From Robertmurraya sp. FSL R5-0851 (GTDB taxonomy: Bacteria; Bacillota; Bacilli; Bacillales; Cytobacillaceae): a DNA stretch of 64,000 bases. Each line of letters starts with the position of its first letter. The stretch's first letter is position 1. A program made the position numbers and the translations under genes. The stretch covers positions 124,001 to 188,000 of the forward strand of contig NZ_JBBOOE010000002.1 in NCBI RefSeq assembly GCF_038002965.1, read 5' to 3'. Below are positions 8,548 through 17,040 of the stretch, piece after piece. The notes beneath the pieces are model-generated. The model was not told where the DNA came from. It worked only from the letters and a program-made list of their open reading frames with translations, and ran no database searches.

Positions 8548-9651
8548 TTGAGTGATAGGACAGAGATGATTTCAATAAATCGGTATAGCCATCGGGAAGG
8601 CTTTTTTGGGGGTTATCCAACATTTTCTTATATACCAGGAAAGTATTACAATTACTTGCCAGTAGTAAAGTTAAAAAAAGAAGCATGTGTTTACCAAGAC
8701 ATGCCAGTATCTTTGTTAGGAGAAGTGCTTGAATATCCAGAATTTATACCTTTGTGGTTAAGAGAGGCTAATCTACTTGTACAGAAACCAGATATAGTAG
8801 GAGGTTCATATGTAGGGGCAATTCCCACCTTTGAACAAGCTAAAAAGGACAATTATGTAGTTCTCGGTGTGAATTTCATACTTGAGGAAGCTGCCGATCC
8901 TAAATTGATTTATTTGAATGATTTCATAGCTATTGGAATTACTTACCCGTTATTTGGTACCCATCGTGAGCAGTTCAAAGCAGTACATGATTTTGCAGTT
9001 AAAACGAACTATGTAACTGGTATTCCAGTATATACTGAAGCAGACCCTTTAAATCCGAGAGAAAGAGGAGATGCAGTTTTCGCTCTATTTTTCAAAGAAG
9101 GCTTTGCTGAGGTAGAAGATATTCCTGAATATTTGGAACATGTTCATTGGAACTATACATTTAATGATAAAAAAGTATTTAGTAATGAAAATTTAAGTGA
9201 TGAATTCGTATTAAGGATTTATAAAGCGATTAAAGTCGCATTAAAATCAATAAATGAGTGTTCCTATCTAAATGAAGAGGAATCTAAATCATTAATTCAA
9301 GATGGATTTAAAAAGGTTATTCACTTTTCCGCGCTTAATTCCGATGCTGATGCACGGGCTAGGGTGAATCCTGAGAGTCTTAGTGAGATAGGTATAAAAG
9401 AAAGTTCCTTCCCAGCTACCGATGAGGTCAATGGGCTAAATCTACTGGCAGAAACAGTAATTCACGAGATGATGCATACGACTGGAAGAACCCATATAGC
9501 TTACGAAGAAAGCTTTGGAACACATGCAGGTATAGGTTGCGGTGGTGATACAGCTGGTTTACCCGAAGCTGCTGTGAAATATTGGACTAGTCCTCCATTA
9601 AGAGCGGAGTGTTGTATTAGGGATATGCAAACTGATCCCCGAGATCATTGA
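8548..9651 (+). CDS. Putative metzincin-type metallopeptidase (HExxHxxGxxH)
   Basis: TTG 8548 follows AAAGGAGG. The 367-residue protein has no signal peptide or membrane segment. Near residue 312 it reads VIHEMMHTTGRTH, the full metzincin zinc signature HExxHxxGxxH. A Cys-rich tail follows (GCGG, ECCIRDMQ). The first 300 residues match no family I recognise. Its neighbour at 9727 also has a zinc-protease motif. It may be a cytoplasmic protease or a toxin-like effector. The motif is seen directly; the activity is inferred. Confidence 0.65.
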   Translation: MSDRTEMISINRYSHREGFFGGYPTFSYIPGKYYNYLPVVKLKKEACVYQDMPVSLLGEVLEYPEFIPLWLREANLLVQKPDIVGGSYVGAIPTFEQAKKDNYVVLGVNFILEEAADPKLIYLNDFIAIGITYPLFGTHREQFKAVHDFAVKTNYVTGIPVYTEADPLNPRERGDAVFALFFKEGFAEVEDIPEYLEHVHWNYTFNDKKVFSNENLSDEFVLRIYKAIKVALKSINECSYLNEEESKSLIQDGFKKVIHFSALNSDADARARVNPESLSEIGIKESSFPATDEVNGLNLLAETVIHEMMHTTGRTHIAYEESFGTHAGIGCGGDTAGLPEAAVKYWTSPPLRAECCIRDMQTDPRDH

Positions 9652-9726
9652 AAAGTTTAAGCACTTCAAGGGAATGGATTGAACAAAAAAGGGAATGCAT
9701 CTAATTATTATGAAGGGGGTTTAATC

Positions 9727-10434
9727 TTGAGCTTTTGGGAAGACGTATTTGGTTCGGGACCTCAATTTGAAAATGGAAGACATAAGAGGCTACCAGTCCC
9801 AGATAACCAATATGTAAATGCTATTATAGTTAGTTCTATAAACAAGGAAAGACTTGTAGCTAGGGGATCTACAGCAGTAACCTATGACGTTACCGAAGAA
9901 ATGAAGGAGAAAATAAAAAGTCACCTTATATCTGTCGAATCCCTATTTTCAGACAAATGTGGAAAAAAACTAACCATTAGACCTGTTTGGGGGCCAGTTA
10001 CAACAGGTAATCCTGATAAAGCGGTTATTGATGCTGAAACTCTAGAATCTGATTATACAGAGCAGATGAAGAGCATTTTTAATCATAATAAAACGTATTT
10101 TCCCGAAATTGAGTTAGTAATACTATATGCTAAAGGGGATGCTTTAAAAAGTGGTGTTTCAGGACGTTCATGGTATCGAAAATTTGAAGAGGAATCATAT
10201 TATCATAGCTTTATTATAATGTCAGAAAGTGCTACAGAGAAAGTTTTGGCTCACGAATTAGGACATATTTTAAATTTCACTAATAAAGATGGAGCGAAAA
10301 ATGACCCTGACCCGATGGAAAATGAACCTGAACATAATAAGAATCCCGGTAATCTAATGCATAAAGAAGTTACAACTACTGATATAACCGAGGAACAATG
10401 TAAGCAATTCTTTGAAAGCAAAATCATTCAATAA
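9727..10434 (+). CDS. Putative zinc metallopeptidase with HELGH motif
   Basis: I chose TTG 9727 because GAAGGGGGT ends six bases before it. TTG 9679 is an alternative giving 16 more residues. Near the C-terminus are VLAHELGHILNF (HExxH) and, 35 residues later, PGNLMHKE, which resembles the methionine turn of metzincin-like peptidases. There is no secretion signal. It starts 75 bases after the other metallopeptidase gene, so the two probably form an operon. The substrate is unknown. Confidence 0.6.
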   Translation: MSFWEDVFGSGPQFENGRHKRLPVPDNQYVNAIIVSSINKERLVARGSTAVTYDVTEEMKEKIKSHLISVESLFSDKCGKKLTIRPVWGPVTTGNPDKAVIDAETLESDYTEQMKSIFNHNKTYFPEIELVILYAKGDALKSGVSGRSWYRKFEEESYYHSFIIMSESATEKVLAHELGHILNFTNKDGAKNDPDPMENEPEHNKNPGNLMHKEVTTTDITEEQCKQFFESKIIQ

Positions 10435-10460
10435 GAAGAAAGTTGATTTGAATAATAGAA

Positions 10461-10500
10461 AACGCTGTATTTCTCAATGGAAAATACAGCGTTTATTAAT
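10461..10500 (+). terminator. Intrinsic terminator
   Basis: AACGCTGTATTT pairs with AAATACAGCGTT, followed by TATTAAT. It closes the metallopeptidase pair. The remaining bases to 10669 show no gene. Confidence 0.7.
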
Positions 10501-10669
10501 TCAAACATTAATCTGTTGCAAGTGACGATTAAGAAAAACTAACACTAACAAAATATCAACCTAATTAAATATATTAAAATTTTCTATGTACCATTACGCA
10601 TGAATAAATTATACTAGATTTCATAAGTTTTTATGGGATAATTTACCCAAAATGGAAGGTGGTGAAATA

Positions 10670-11026
10670 ATGAGTACAGAAGTTGTAATTAACAATAATA
10701 TTCAACATGTTGCAACTGGAACAGGTAAGTCATATTTTGACGGTGGACTTTTACAATTTATAGGTTGGACTTTACTTGGCTGGTTAGTGACTGTGTTTAC
10801 ATTCGCGATTTGTTATCCTTGGGCACTTACAATGATATATGGATGGAAAATCAACCATACTGTCGTTGAAGGGCGCAGACTTAAATTCAATGGAAGTGCA
10901 ATTGGCCTTTTCGGAAATTGGATTAAGTGGTGGTTCTTATGTGTCATCACTCTGGGTATTTATTCATTCTGGCTATTTATTGCTCTTGAAAAGTGGAAAG
11001 CGAAGCATACTACTTTTGCAAATTAA
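10670..11026 (+). CDS. DUF898/YjgN-like membrane protein
   Basis: ATG 10670 is preferred to ATG 10652 because GGAAGGTGGTG lies between them. The 118-residue protein has repeated membrane segments and the family hallmarks GRRLKFNGSAIGLFGNW, ITLGIYSFWL and LEKWKAKHT. Such proteins are small polytopic membrane proteins common on phages and plasmids, with no established function. Confidence 0.8.
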   Translation: MSTEVVINNNIQHVATGTGKSYFDGGLLQFIGWTLLGWLVTVFTFAICYPWALTMIYGWKINHTVVEGRRLKFNGSAIGLFGNWIKWWFLCVITLGIYSFWLFIALEKWKAKHTTFAN

Positions 11027-11087
11027 TAATTAAGGTTCAATTATGGGTTTGTTGATCCAGTAAACAGTTGCTTTTGCTTAACAAAAA

Positions 11088-11112
11088 AAGGGACTCAATT
11101 TAAGAGTCCCTT
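11088..11112. terminator. Bidirectional terminator
   Basis: AAGGGACTC pairs with GAGTCCCTT. There is an A-run on the left and a T-run on the right, so it can serve the genes converging from both sides. Confidence 0.8.
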
Positions 11113-11126
11113 ATTTCTATCCAGTT

Positions 11127-11363
11127 TTATACTACTTCAAATAAATACTCTTCCACGAATTTCATCACTTTTTGTTGAGTATCTTCATCTACTGATTCAG
11201 TTTTTAAAAGGTTTTCAAGCTCATACACTTGTTCCGCAAGTTTAGGGATTTTTTTGGCTGAGTCCAATGTTAAGTCCCCATTTAATAATTTTATGGCCGA
11301 ATCCTGGTATTCCTTTATTTCACTTAGAAATAAAAGACCAGCTATCATTGTTAACTTGTCCAT
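11127..11363 (-). CDS. Small helical protein of unknown function (78 aa)
   Basis: The start is well supported by GGGGGAAAGG upstream. After a short hydrophobic N-terminus (MIAGLLFLSEI) the protein is helical and acidic. I recognise no domain. It lies downstream of the nuclease-like gene on the same strand. Confidence 0.5.
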   Translation of the reverse strand: MDKLTMIAGLLFLSEIKEYQDSAIKLLNGDLTLDSAKKIPKLAEQVYELENLLKTESVDEDTQQKVMKFVEEYLFEVV

Positions 11364-11492
11364 TACCTTTCCCCCTAGTATGAATTGATACTCTTGTATT
11401 CTCCAAGCCTAACTTAAATTCCTTTTCCGTAATACAGGTAAATAAATACACCATTACGAAGCAACCTAATCTTTGCTCTAGTATCGTTTTTT

Positions 11493-11951
11493 TTATATTG
11501 TACCTTTTGTTTTCCAATCTATCTCAAACATACTTGTACGGCCATCTTTAGATAATTTAAGGATATTCCAACTTCGAGAAGATTTTGAACTACCAGGGTA
11601 ATAAGTCTCTATAACGGAAAGAGGAGTTACAACGACCGTTATAGTGTCAATCTGATCTACTACAAATGCAAAATAAGGTTCACAATCAAAATGTAAACAG
11701 GCATCCTTAACTTTCATCATTTGATTATCAACGTCATTCATGGTTAAAGAGAAATCTAATTTTCCTTCTTTTCTGCTTCTGCTTTTAACGGATATACCTA
11801 ATCGCTTTCCGTTTTTACTAGCAATAATATCAATTCCAACATGTTGAGCATGTACACTTTCATACCCATTCTTCGATAACCAGTATAAAACTAAGAGCTC
11901 CCCAAATTCCCCAGTGATATGTGCGTGATTTGAACTATATTCAGATGACAT
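11493..11951 (-). CDS. Endonuclease-fold protein (PD-(D/E)XK-like)
   Basis: I chose ATG 11951 (MSSEYSSNHA) after GAGGTC. Residues about 12-65 read GEFGELLVLYWLSKNGY ... GIDIIASKNGKRLGISVKSR. The glutamate, the GID aspartate and the VK lysine are spaced as in Mrr-like and resolvase-like PD-(D/E)XK domains. The C-terminal half is beta-rich and unassigned. It may be a restriction-type or repair nuclease. It stands alone with a TATAAT-type promoter upstream on the minus strand. Confidence 0.6.
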   Translation of the reverse strand: MSSEYSSNHAHITGEFGELLVLYWLSKNGYESVHAQHVGIDIIASKNGKRLGISVKSRSRKEGKLDFSLTMNDVDNQMMKVKDACLHFDCEPYFAFVVDQIDTITVVVTPLSVIETYYPGSSKSSRSWNILKLSKDGRTSMFEIDWKTKGTI

Positions 11952-12091
11952 TTTCGACCTCAATTCTTAATGATTTATCTTATAAAGTCATTATAACTAT
12001 CTTTTCTATTCAATCTTTAAACAACTGATATAATTGAGACATATCTTTTTTATTATTTCTTATTTTTATTGCAACGATCTTTACATATCGT

Positions 12092-12180
12092 TAGCGGGAT
12101 TCTATTAAACTAGCAGCCTTTGGGTTGAAGGAAGACACTTTTGTTTCAGTGTGTCTAAATTCTATCCAAGGGCTTTTTTG
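12092..12180 (+). ncRNA. Structured RNA motif, copy B, ending in terminator
   Basis: The outer helix pairs AGCCTTTGG (12115-12123) with CCAAGGGCT (12166-12174) and leads into a six-T run. The inner hairpin pairs GACAC with GTGTC. The same conserved blocks as copy A (4783-4880) flank these helices, and the helix bases differ in a compensatory way. It precedes the gene at 12248 by about 70 bases. Confidence 0.65.
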
Positions 12181-12247
12181 CGTTCTCGGAAAGGTGGTCT
12201 GTTAATTTTTAAAAAAATAAGAAATATTACTTATTGGAGGGTTAAAG

Positions 12248-12859
12248 ATGTACAAGCTGAAACGTCACAGGATACTAAATCTATATTACCTACATAGTCC
12301 CTATTCCGGGTCAATCACTGAAGAATATGAGGTGGTAGAAGAGGTGGAAGATTTTGTAGAGGGTTATACCAAACTTGAAGAATACCGCTCTAATAATGAA
12401 TCAACTATAGACGGAATCTTTGAGGATTACTACAAATACGAGCATATGAAATGTCTTTGGGGTGATGTTAGTGGGATACAACCAACTATCGGTCAGCTCT
12501 TTTTTGTTTGCAGAAAAGAAGCTTTTGGAAAGTGGAGAACCTTATATGAACTATGTGAAGTAAAGGAAATCCATGAGTATCGTGTTATCTATAAGAATCA
12601 TGCAAGTAATAAAGTAGATAAAATGACAATTGGTACTTTTCAAGACCAAGCTTTGTTTCCTACCCGTGACCAGAATTTTATTCAAGAATTTGAGATAAAG
12701 ACCGGGTTAACCTATCCAAAGAATTTGATTTCTCTTCTGGATGGAGTAAAGGATTATCGAAAAGTGATGAATCGTAAGATCGCACTAACAAATGGAGTAA
12801 CTAACTGGGATTTATCAAAAGATCATTACCAGTATGCTCTATCAATGCTTACGATTTAA
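12248..12859 (+). CDS. Unknown acidic protein (203 aa)
   Basis: TTGGAGGG precedes ATG 12248. The protein is soluble, aromatic-rich and acidic in its first third (EEYEVVEEVEDFVEGY). The middle part (PTIGQLFFVCRKEAFGKWRTLYELCEVKEI) looks beta-stranded. I recognise no family. It stands first in the run of plasmid-type genes that leads to the methyltransferase. Confidence 0.6.
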   Translation: MYKLKRHRILNLYYLHSPYSGSITEEYEVVEEVEDFVEGYTKLEEYRSNNESTIDGIFEDYYKYEHMKCLWGDVSGIQPTIGQLFFVCRKEAFGKWRTLYELCEVKEIHEYRVIYKNHASNKVDKMTIGTFQDQALFPTRDQNFIQEFEIKTGLTYPKNLISLLDGVKDYRKVMNRKIALTNGVTNWDLSKDHYQYALSMLTI

Positions 12860-12929
12860 CACACATGGAGATGGATTGTTACAGTCAGATACCATTCGAC
12901 TGTACATATAAAAAACATAATTTATGGAG

Positions 12930-12972
12930 GACAAAGAACCGTACAAATACGTACAGATTTCTTTGTCTTTTT
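12930..12972 (+). promoter_or_regulatory. Leader terminator hairpin before the gene at 12994
   Basis: GACAAAG (12930-12936) pairs with CTTTGTC (12961-12967), with further pairing inside, followed by TTTTTC. AAGGAGG begins only a few bases later. Transcription must pass a terminator to reach the gene, so it looks like an attenuator. Confidence 0.6.
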
Positions 12973-12993
12973 CTATTTTAAGGAGGAAGAAAG

Positions 12994-13770
12994 ATGAAAA
13001 AACCATATGAGAAGTTTAAGAATGTTGGAGATTGTTATGAGATTGTTGTTCCAGATCCAAAGAATGATACCAAGAATGTAACGATTCAAGGTGAATTTAG
13101 AGGATTGGATTACAACTACGACTCAGGCATTATTGATGTTCTTTTTTGGGAGTTCGGAGATACTTCTGCTGACGTTTTTTATTCGGGAGATATTCTATCT
13201 GTAAAACCAATTGAAACACCTTCTCCAGAAGAAGATAAGTTCTTTACCCCTTATAAGGAAAGAAAGGTTGAGTTGGGAGCAACAGTAGACGTATACCGTA
13301 ATCTTCATACAGATAATGGCTACAGCATTCGCGATTCAAAGACAGGATTGGTACTCGCTCATTGTAGTACGGTTCATCTGAAGGATGCTCGATTTGTCGT
13401 ATCTGAAAGCGGAAGAATGAAAACGGTAAATGAGAAGAGAAAAAGGGTTCATGCGTATATCAGAGGCACCTTGCTTGCGTATAACGTGAATGTAACAGCT
13501 GATTATTCAAAAGTGCTGTATAACCCCTATTATCATTCTCTCTTTACTCATGAGGAAACAGGCTATTTCGTAAAGGAAGCGGAGGAAGTCATCTGCTGCG
13601 GAAAGTATGCCTATGCAAAAGGGTTTACTCTTCAATTGAATGACCAACAGGTAAGGTACGAATTGATGGATATGGGTTATAACATAGCTGATAACGATGA
13701 TTCGTTTGTTGCGTTAGCCATTAATGAAGGGTTTACGTGGAATGAACGTGAAGGGTTGTGGTCTAAATGA
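12994..13770 (+). CDS. Unknown plasmid-type protein (258 aa)
   Basis: A strong AAGGAGG precedes ATG 12994. The first 80 residues appear beta-rich (NVTIQGEFRGLDYNYDSGIIDVLFWEFGD). The C-terminal third (YELMDMGYNIADNDDSFVALAINEGFTWNEREGLWSK) is a compact helical domain. The stop overlaps the next start as ATGA, indicating translational coupling. I recognise no function. Confidence 0.65.
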   Translation: MKKPYEKFKNVGDCYEIVVPDPKNDTKNVTIQGEFRGLDYNYDSGIIDVLFWEFGDTSADVFYSGDILSVKPIETPSPEEDKFFTPYKERKVELGATVDVYRNLHTDNGYSIRDSKTGLVLAHCSTVHLKDARFVVSESGRMKTVNEKRKRVHAYIRGTLLAYNVNVTADYSKVLYNPYYHSLFTHEETGYFVKEAEEVICCGKYAYAKGFTLQLNDQQVRYELMDMGYNIADNDDSFVALAINEGFTWNEREGLWSK

Positions 13771-14182
13771 ATCCACAGCCTTTTTCTATCCAAGAGCAAT
13801 TTCCAAATTGGATCTTCTCCAACAAAGACGGATTTACCTATGCTTTTAGAAACCTGAATTGTATAGAAGGGTTCCGAATAGCGGTAAGAGTGGGTGTAGA
13901 TGGAGTGATTATCTTTGGAAAAAACGGATTGGTCCTAACCTTCATTATCTTGATCCGAATGTAACAGCTTCTCTAGAAGATTTTAACGGGAGTAAGGGGG
14001 AAGGATTCAGACCGTTTGAAGTAGGTTGTATGCGGAGAGATGGGGAGTATTGGTTTTCTGATTGTATCTATGAACCTGGACTAATAGAGGAGGATTTCAA
14101 AGAATTAAAATCCCTCTTGTTAGCCATTCATTTAGAGTATCAAAACAACTATCTTTCAACTCACCAACAACTGATTTCATAG
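13767..14182 (+). pseudogene. Probable frameshifted small gene coupled to the previous one
   Basis: The first frame (13767-13964) starts as an ATGA overlap and begins MNPQPFSIQEQFPNWIF. From about 13860 a second frame reads well (GCRWSDYLWKKRIGPNLHYLDPNV ... FEVGCMRRDGEYWFSDCIYEP) to 14182. The second frame has a stop at 13847, so a fused protein needs a frameshift between 13850 and about 13960. Two overlapping small genes remain possible. Confidence 0.45.
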
Positions 14183-14219
14183 CAGAGGAAAAACATATAA
14201 AAGAATCGAGGAATATACC

Positions 14220-15254
14220 ATGAAAAATCATATCATTTTCTTCTCTGGTGGAGCATCGAGCTTCTCTGTAGTGGACTTTGTTAAAGAAAAGTACCCGAAC
14301 GATAACGTGCTCCTTATTTTTAGTGACACGCTCTGGGAGGACGGGGACTTGTACCGATTCGTTCATGAAACAGCAGATAAATTGGAGTTACCGCTAGTCA
14401 CAATCAGTACAGGATTGACGCCAATTCAACTAATGTTCGAACAACATGTGATCTTTAACAACCGAATTCCCAATTGTTCTAAGTACTTGAAAATGAAAGT
14501 GGCAGCCGATTATTTAAAGAAAGGCATTACTCCTAAGATTGAAGTATGGAGAAATAAACAGTTTCTCAAGCAAGAGGACTTTCGGATAGATGCTACTCTT
14601 TATTTTGGGATAGATTTCCAGGAGGCACATCGTTCGGAACCGATAAAAAGAAATTGGTCTCCATTCGAATGCCAATTCCCCTTAATCGACTACTTTATCA
14701 ATAATCAAGATGTATTGGATAAGTGGAATATTCGGATTCCTGAACTTTATTTAAAAGGTTTCAGTCACAACAATTGTGGAGGACGGTGTATAAGAGGAGG
14801 TTTAGCTCACTTTAAACGACTTAAAGAAGAGATGCCACAAGTATTTAATGAGCTTGTTGAACAGGAACATTATTTAAAGCTTTACGTATCTGAGTACCAC
14901 TACATTAAGAATCTTGAAGTAGATGGTTTAGATGATGAAGTAAAGGCTTTATGGCATAAGAATCTGAAAGATTGTTATAGTGATTACTTTTATGGTAGAG
15001 CTAAAAGGCCAAAAGTGTATATCCCTACGGATCTTGTAATCAACCAATACAGCTTTTTAAAGCGACATGGTGGTGCTTATCCGCTTGCTAAATACGCAAG
15101 AGAGTTAAATGGGAATACAGGGTTTACCACACAAGAGGACCAGTTTGACCTAAAGTATGATGTTTCGGGCTGCGGCTGTTTCGTTGATTTTGGGGACAAG
15201 AAGGAAGGGGACTTCTTTGAAGAGGAAAACTTCCAGCTAGCAATGGCTATCTAA
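14220..15254 (+). CDS. PP-loop ATPase / PAPS-reductase-like protein
   Basis: The N-terminus IIFFSGGASSFSVVDF contains the SGGxxS pyrophosphate-binding loop of adenine nucleotide alpha-hydrolases. Cysteines occur in PNCSKYLK, NNCGGRCIRGG and SGCGCF, and could bind an iron-sulfur cluster or act in sulfur transfer. The 344-residue length fits phage and plasmid PAPS-reductase-like proteins rather than CysH. Its neighbours are a DUF5983-like gene and a C5-methyltransferase. A role in nucleic-acid modification is inferred from context. Adenylation of a substrate is the expected chemistry. Confidence 0.75.
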   Translation: MKNHIIFFSGGASSFSVVDFVKEKYPNDNVLLIFSDTLWEDGDLYRFVHETADKLELPLVTISTGLTPIQLMFEQHVIFNNRIPNCSKYLKMKVAADYLKKGITPKIEVWRNKQFLKQEDFRIDATLYFGIDFQEAHRSEPIKRNWSPFECQFPLIDYFINNQDVLDKWNIRIPELYLKGFSHNNCGGRCIRGGLAHFKRLKEEMPQVFNELVEQEHYLKLYVSEYHYIKNLEVDGLDDEVKALWHKNLKDCYSDYFYGRAKRPKVYIPTDLVINQYSFLKRHGGAYPLAKYARELNGNTGFTTQEDQFDLKYDVSGCGCFVDFGDKKEGDFFEEENFQLAMAI

Positions 15255-15272
15255 GAATTGGAGGAGAAAGAA

Positions 15273-15569
15273 ATGATACAAAAGACAATCATTGAGAGAA
15301 TGTTAGACATTAGTACGATTCACTTAACCGAGTCAACAAGACAGTGGTTAATGGACAACCCTTATCCATTATCACCCTATGAAAAGAGTGATTATGGTTG
15401 GTTTATTCCTATACCTGAAGACTATAAAGTGAATCCTAATGAGCCTACCTTTCAATCCATTCCAGAGGATATGAAACAAGTGTTGGATTACGCGGTTTCA
15501 ATAGATGTTCAGTGGATCATGTTCGATTGTGAATCGTTAGTCGAACCGAATCTACCCATATACGAATAG
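15273..15569 (+). CDS. DUF5983-like small protein (98 aa)
   Basis: ATG 15273 follows GGAGGA. The layout (DISTIHLTESTRQWL, YGWFIPIPED, PEDMKQVLDYAVSIDVQWIMFDCE, LPIYE) matches my memory of DUF5983 proteins from integrative elements. It lies between the PP-loop gene and the methyltransferase gene and is probably part of the same operon. Confidence 0.55.
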   Translation: MIQKTIIERMLDISTIHLTESTRQWLMDNPYPLSPYEKSDYGWFIPIPEDYKVNPNEPTFQSIPEDMKQVLDYAVSIDVQWIMFDCESLVEPNLPIYE

Positions 15570-15581
15570 AGGACATATAAG

Positions 15582-15617
15582 GACAGAGAAATCTAACTGA
15601 TTTGCTCTGTCTTTTTA
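15582..15617 (+). promoter_or_regulatory. Leader terminator hairpin before the methyltransferase gene
   Basis: GACAGAG (15582-15588) pairs with CTCTGTC (15605-15611), followed by TTTTTATTT and then AAGGAGG. The arrangement is the same as upstream of 12994 and 37027. Confidence 0.6.
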
Positions 15618-16629
15618 TTTAAGGAGGAATCATCGTGGACACAAGTGTAAAAATGATACGGAATGTAAGGACGAGTACGAATAAGTACGGCAATCCTCGT
15701 ATTTTTCTTGAGCCAGCTGTTCTTGAAGCAGGTAATTTTGAAGTGGGAGAATCCATTTCCTACACCTATGTCAAGCAAGCATTGGTCATTAAGAAAGCGG
15801 AGGAAATTTTTTACAGAGTATCAAAGAGAAAACGTCCTTCCTGGAATAAAGAGCGACCCCTGATTGATTATTCAAACGGTGATTTAGCTCTCCTGTTCCG
15901 CACAAAGGAGAAGATCGATATTTTGGTATCTGATTCGGTCATTGTGATAAGGAAAGAACAAACCTTTGACTTATGTGTTATCGGCCAGCCTCGGTTAAGC
16001 AGTAACAATCCGATGAGTAAGTTAACGGTTGCTTCCTTCCCATCCGGTGCAGGCGTAGCAACATCTGTCCTTGAAAGTACTGGATTTTTCGAGGGTAAGA
16101 TAGGCGCAGATGTATGGAACTTAGCGGTAGAATCATATGCTCATAACTTCTCTTCATCAAGTACGTATTGGGGAGATGTGAAGAGCCTACATCCTTCTTA
16201 CGTTCCGTCCGTTGATGTAACGTGGCTGTCACCACCATGCGTGACATTTAGTAGCCTTGGCGGTCAAAGCAATGGTGTATTAGAAGGCTTAGGACCGCAT
16301 TTTGCGAGATTAGTAATGGCAACCAATTGTAAGGCCATTATTGTCGAGCAAGTACCTTCCTACTTTTGTATAACGTCAAGTACGTGGAGATAATATTTTT
16401 TTTGTTATCAATACTATATTGTATTAATTTTATCCATATTTCCTGGACAAAATCTGGTTTACAATAGTCATATCCTATTTAAAGCAAAATAAAAAGGCTA
16501 TTTTTTAAATAACCTAACTTCCCCTCTTTTTCTACAGTCGGGTCTTCTTTTATATTAACTTTCCCTTTTTTATTAATTATTAGTAGAAGCTAATGAATAA
16601 ATTGTGACAAACTTATAGGGGAGCATACA

Positions 16630-16989
16630 TTAATTTTTTCTATTGTATTCTTTTATTTCTTTTACAATATTATAAATAAGGATTAATTCATCTTTAGTTG
16701 AGTTTTCAAGGATAACGTTAAGTTTATTTATTACATCCTTTTTATCACCTTCACCCTCAATATCTATTGAATGATATTGGAAAAGGAAAAGAGGGGATAT
16801 ATTCAGCCCTACTAACAATTTCTCTAAAGTTTCCATTGAAATATTTCGTTCTCCTCTTTCAACTCCCCCAATATAAGAATCCTGTAGTCCTGCTAATTCA
16901 GCAAGTTGTTCCTGTGTTAAACCTTTTTGTTTCCTAATGGCCCTTATCCGCGAGCCTACAGTCAATAATAAATTAGACAAAATACTCAC
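16630..16989 (-). CDS. XRE-family HTH regulator
   Basis: Residues 12-65 form a classic lambda-repressor-like HTH (GSRIRAIRKQKGLTQEQLAELAGLQDSYIGGVERGERNISMETLEKLLVGL). About 45 helical residues follow. GTG 16989 is the likely start, and a TTG inside is an alternative. Before the IS4 insertion it lay divergent to the RAMP-like gene at 18506, with about 110 bases between them. It probably controls that gene through the palindrome at 18471. The 255 bases to its left (16375-16629) contain no gene. Confidence 0.85.
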   Translation of the reverse strand: MSILSNLLLTVGSRIRAIRKQKGLTQEQLAELAGLQDSYIGGVERGERNISMETLEKLLVGLNISPLFLFQYHSIDIEGEGDKKDVINKLNVILENSTKDELILIYNIVKEIKEYNRKN

Positions 16990-17040
16990 CTCTTATTTAA
17001 CTGTAGACAAGAAAAATTCACTAATTAATATGTATGCATT

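Noticed and set aside
11320..11517. Leftward 65-codon frame between two minus-strand genes
   Set aside because: It overlaps the well-supported start of the gene at 11363 and lacks a ribosome binding site.
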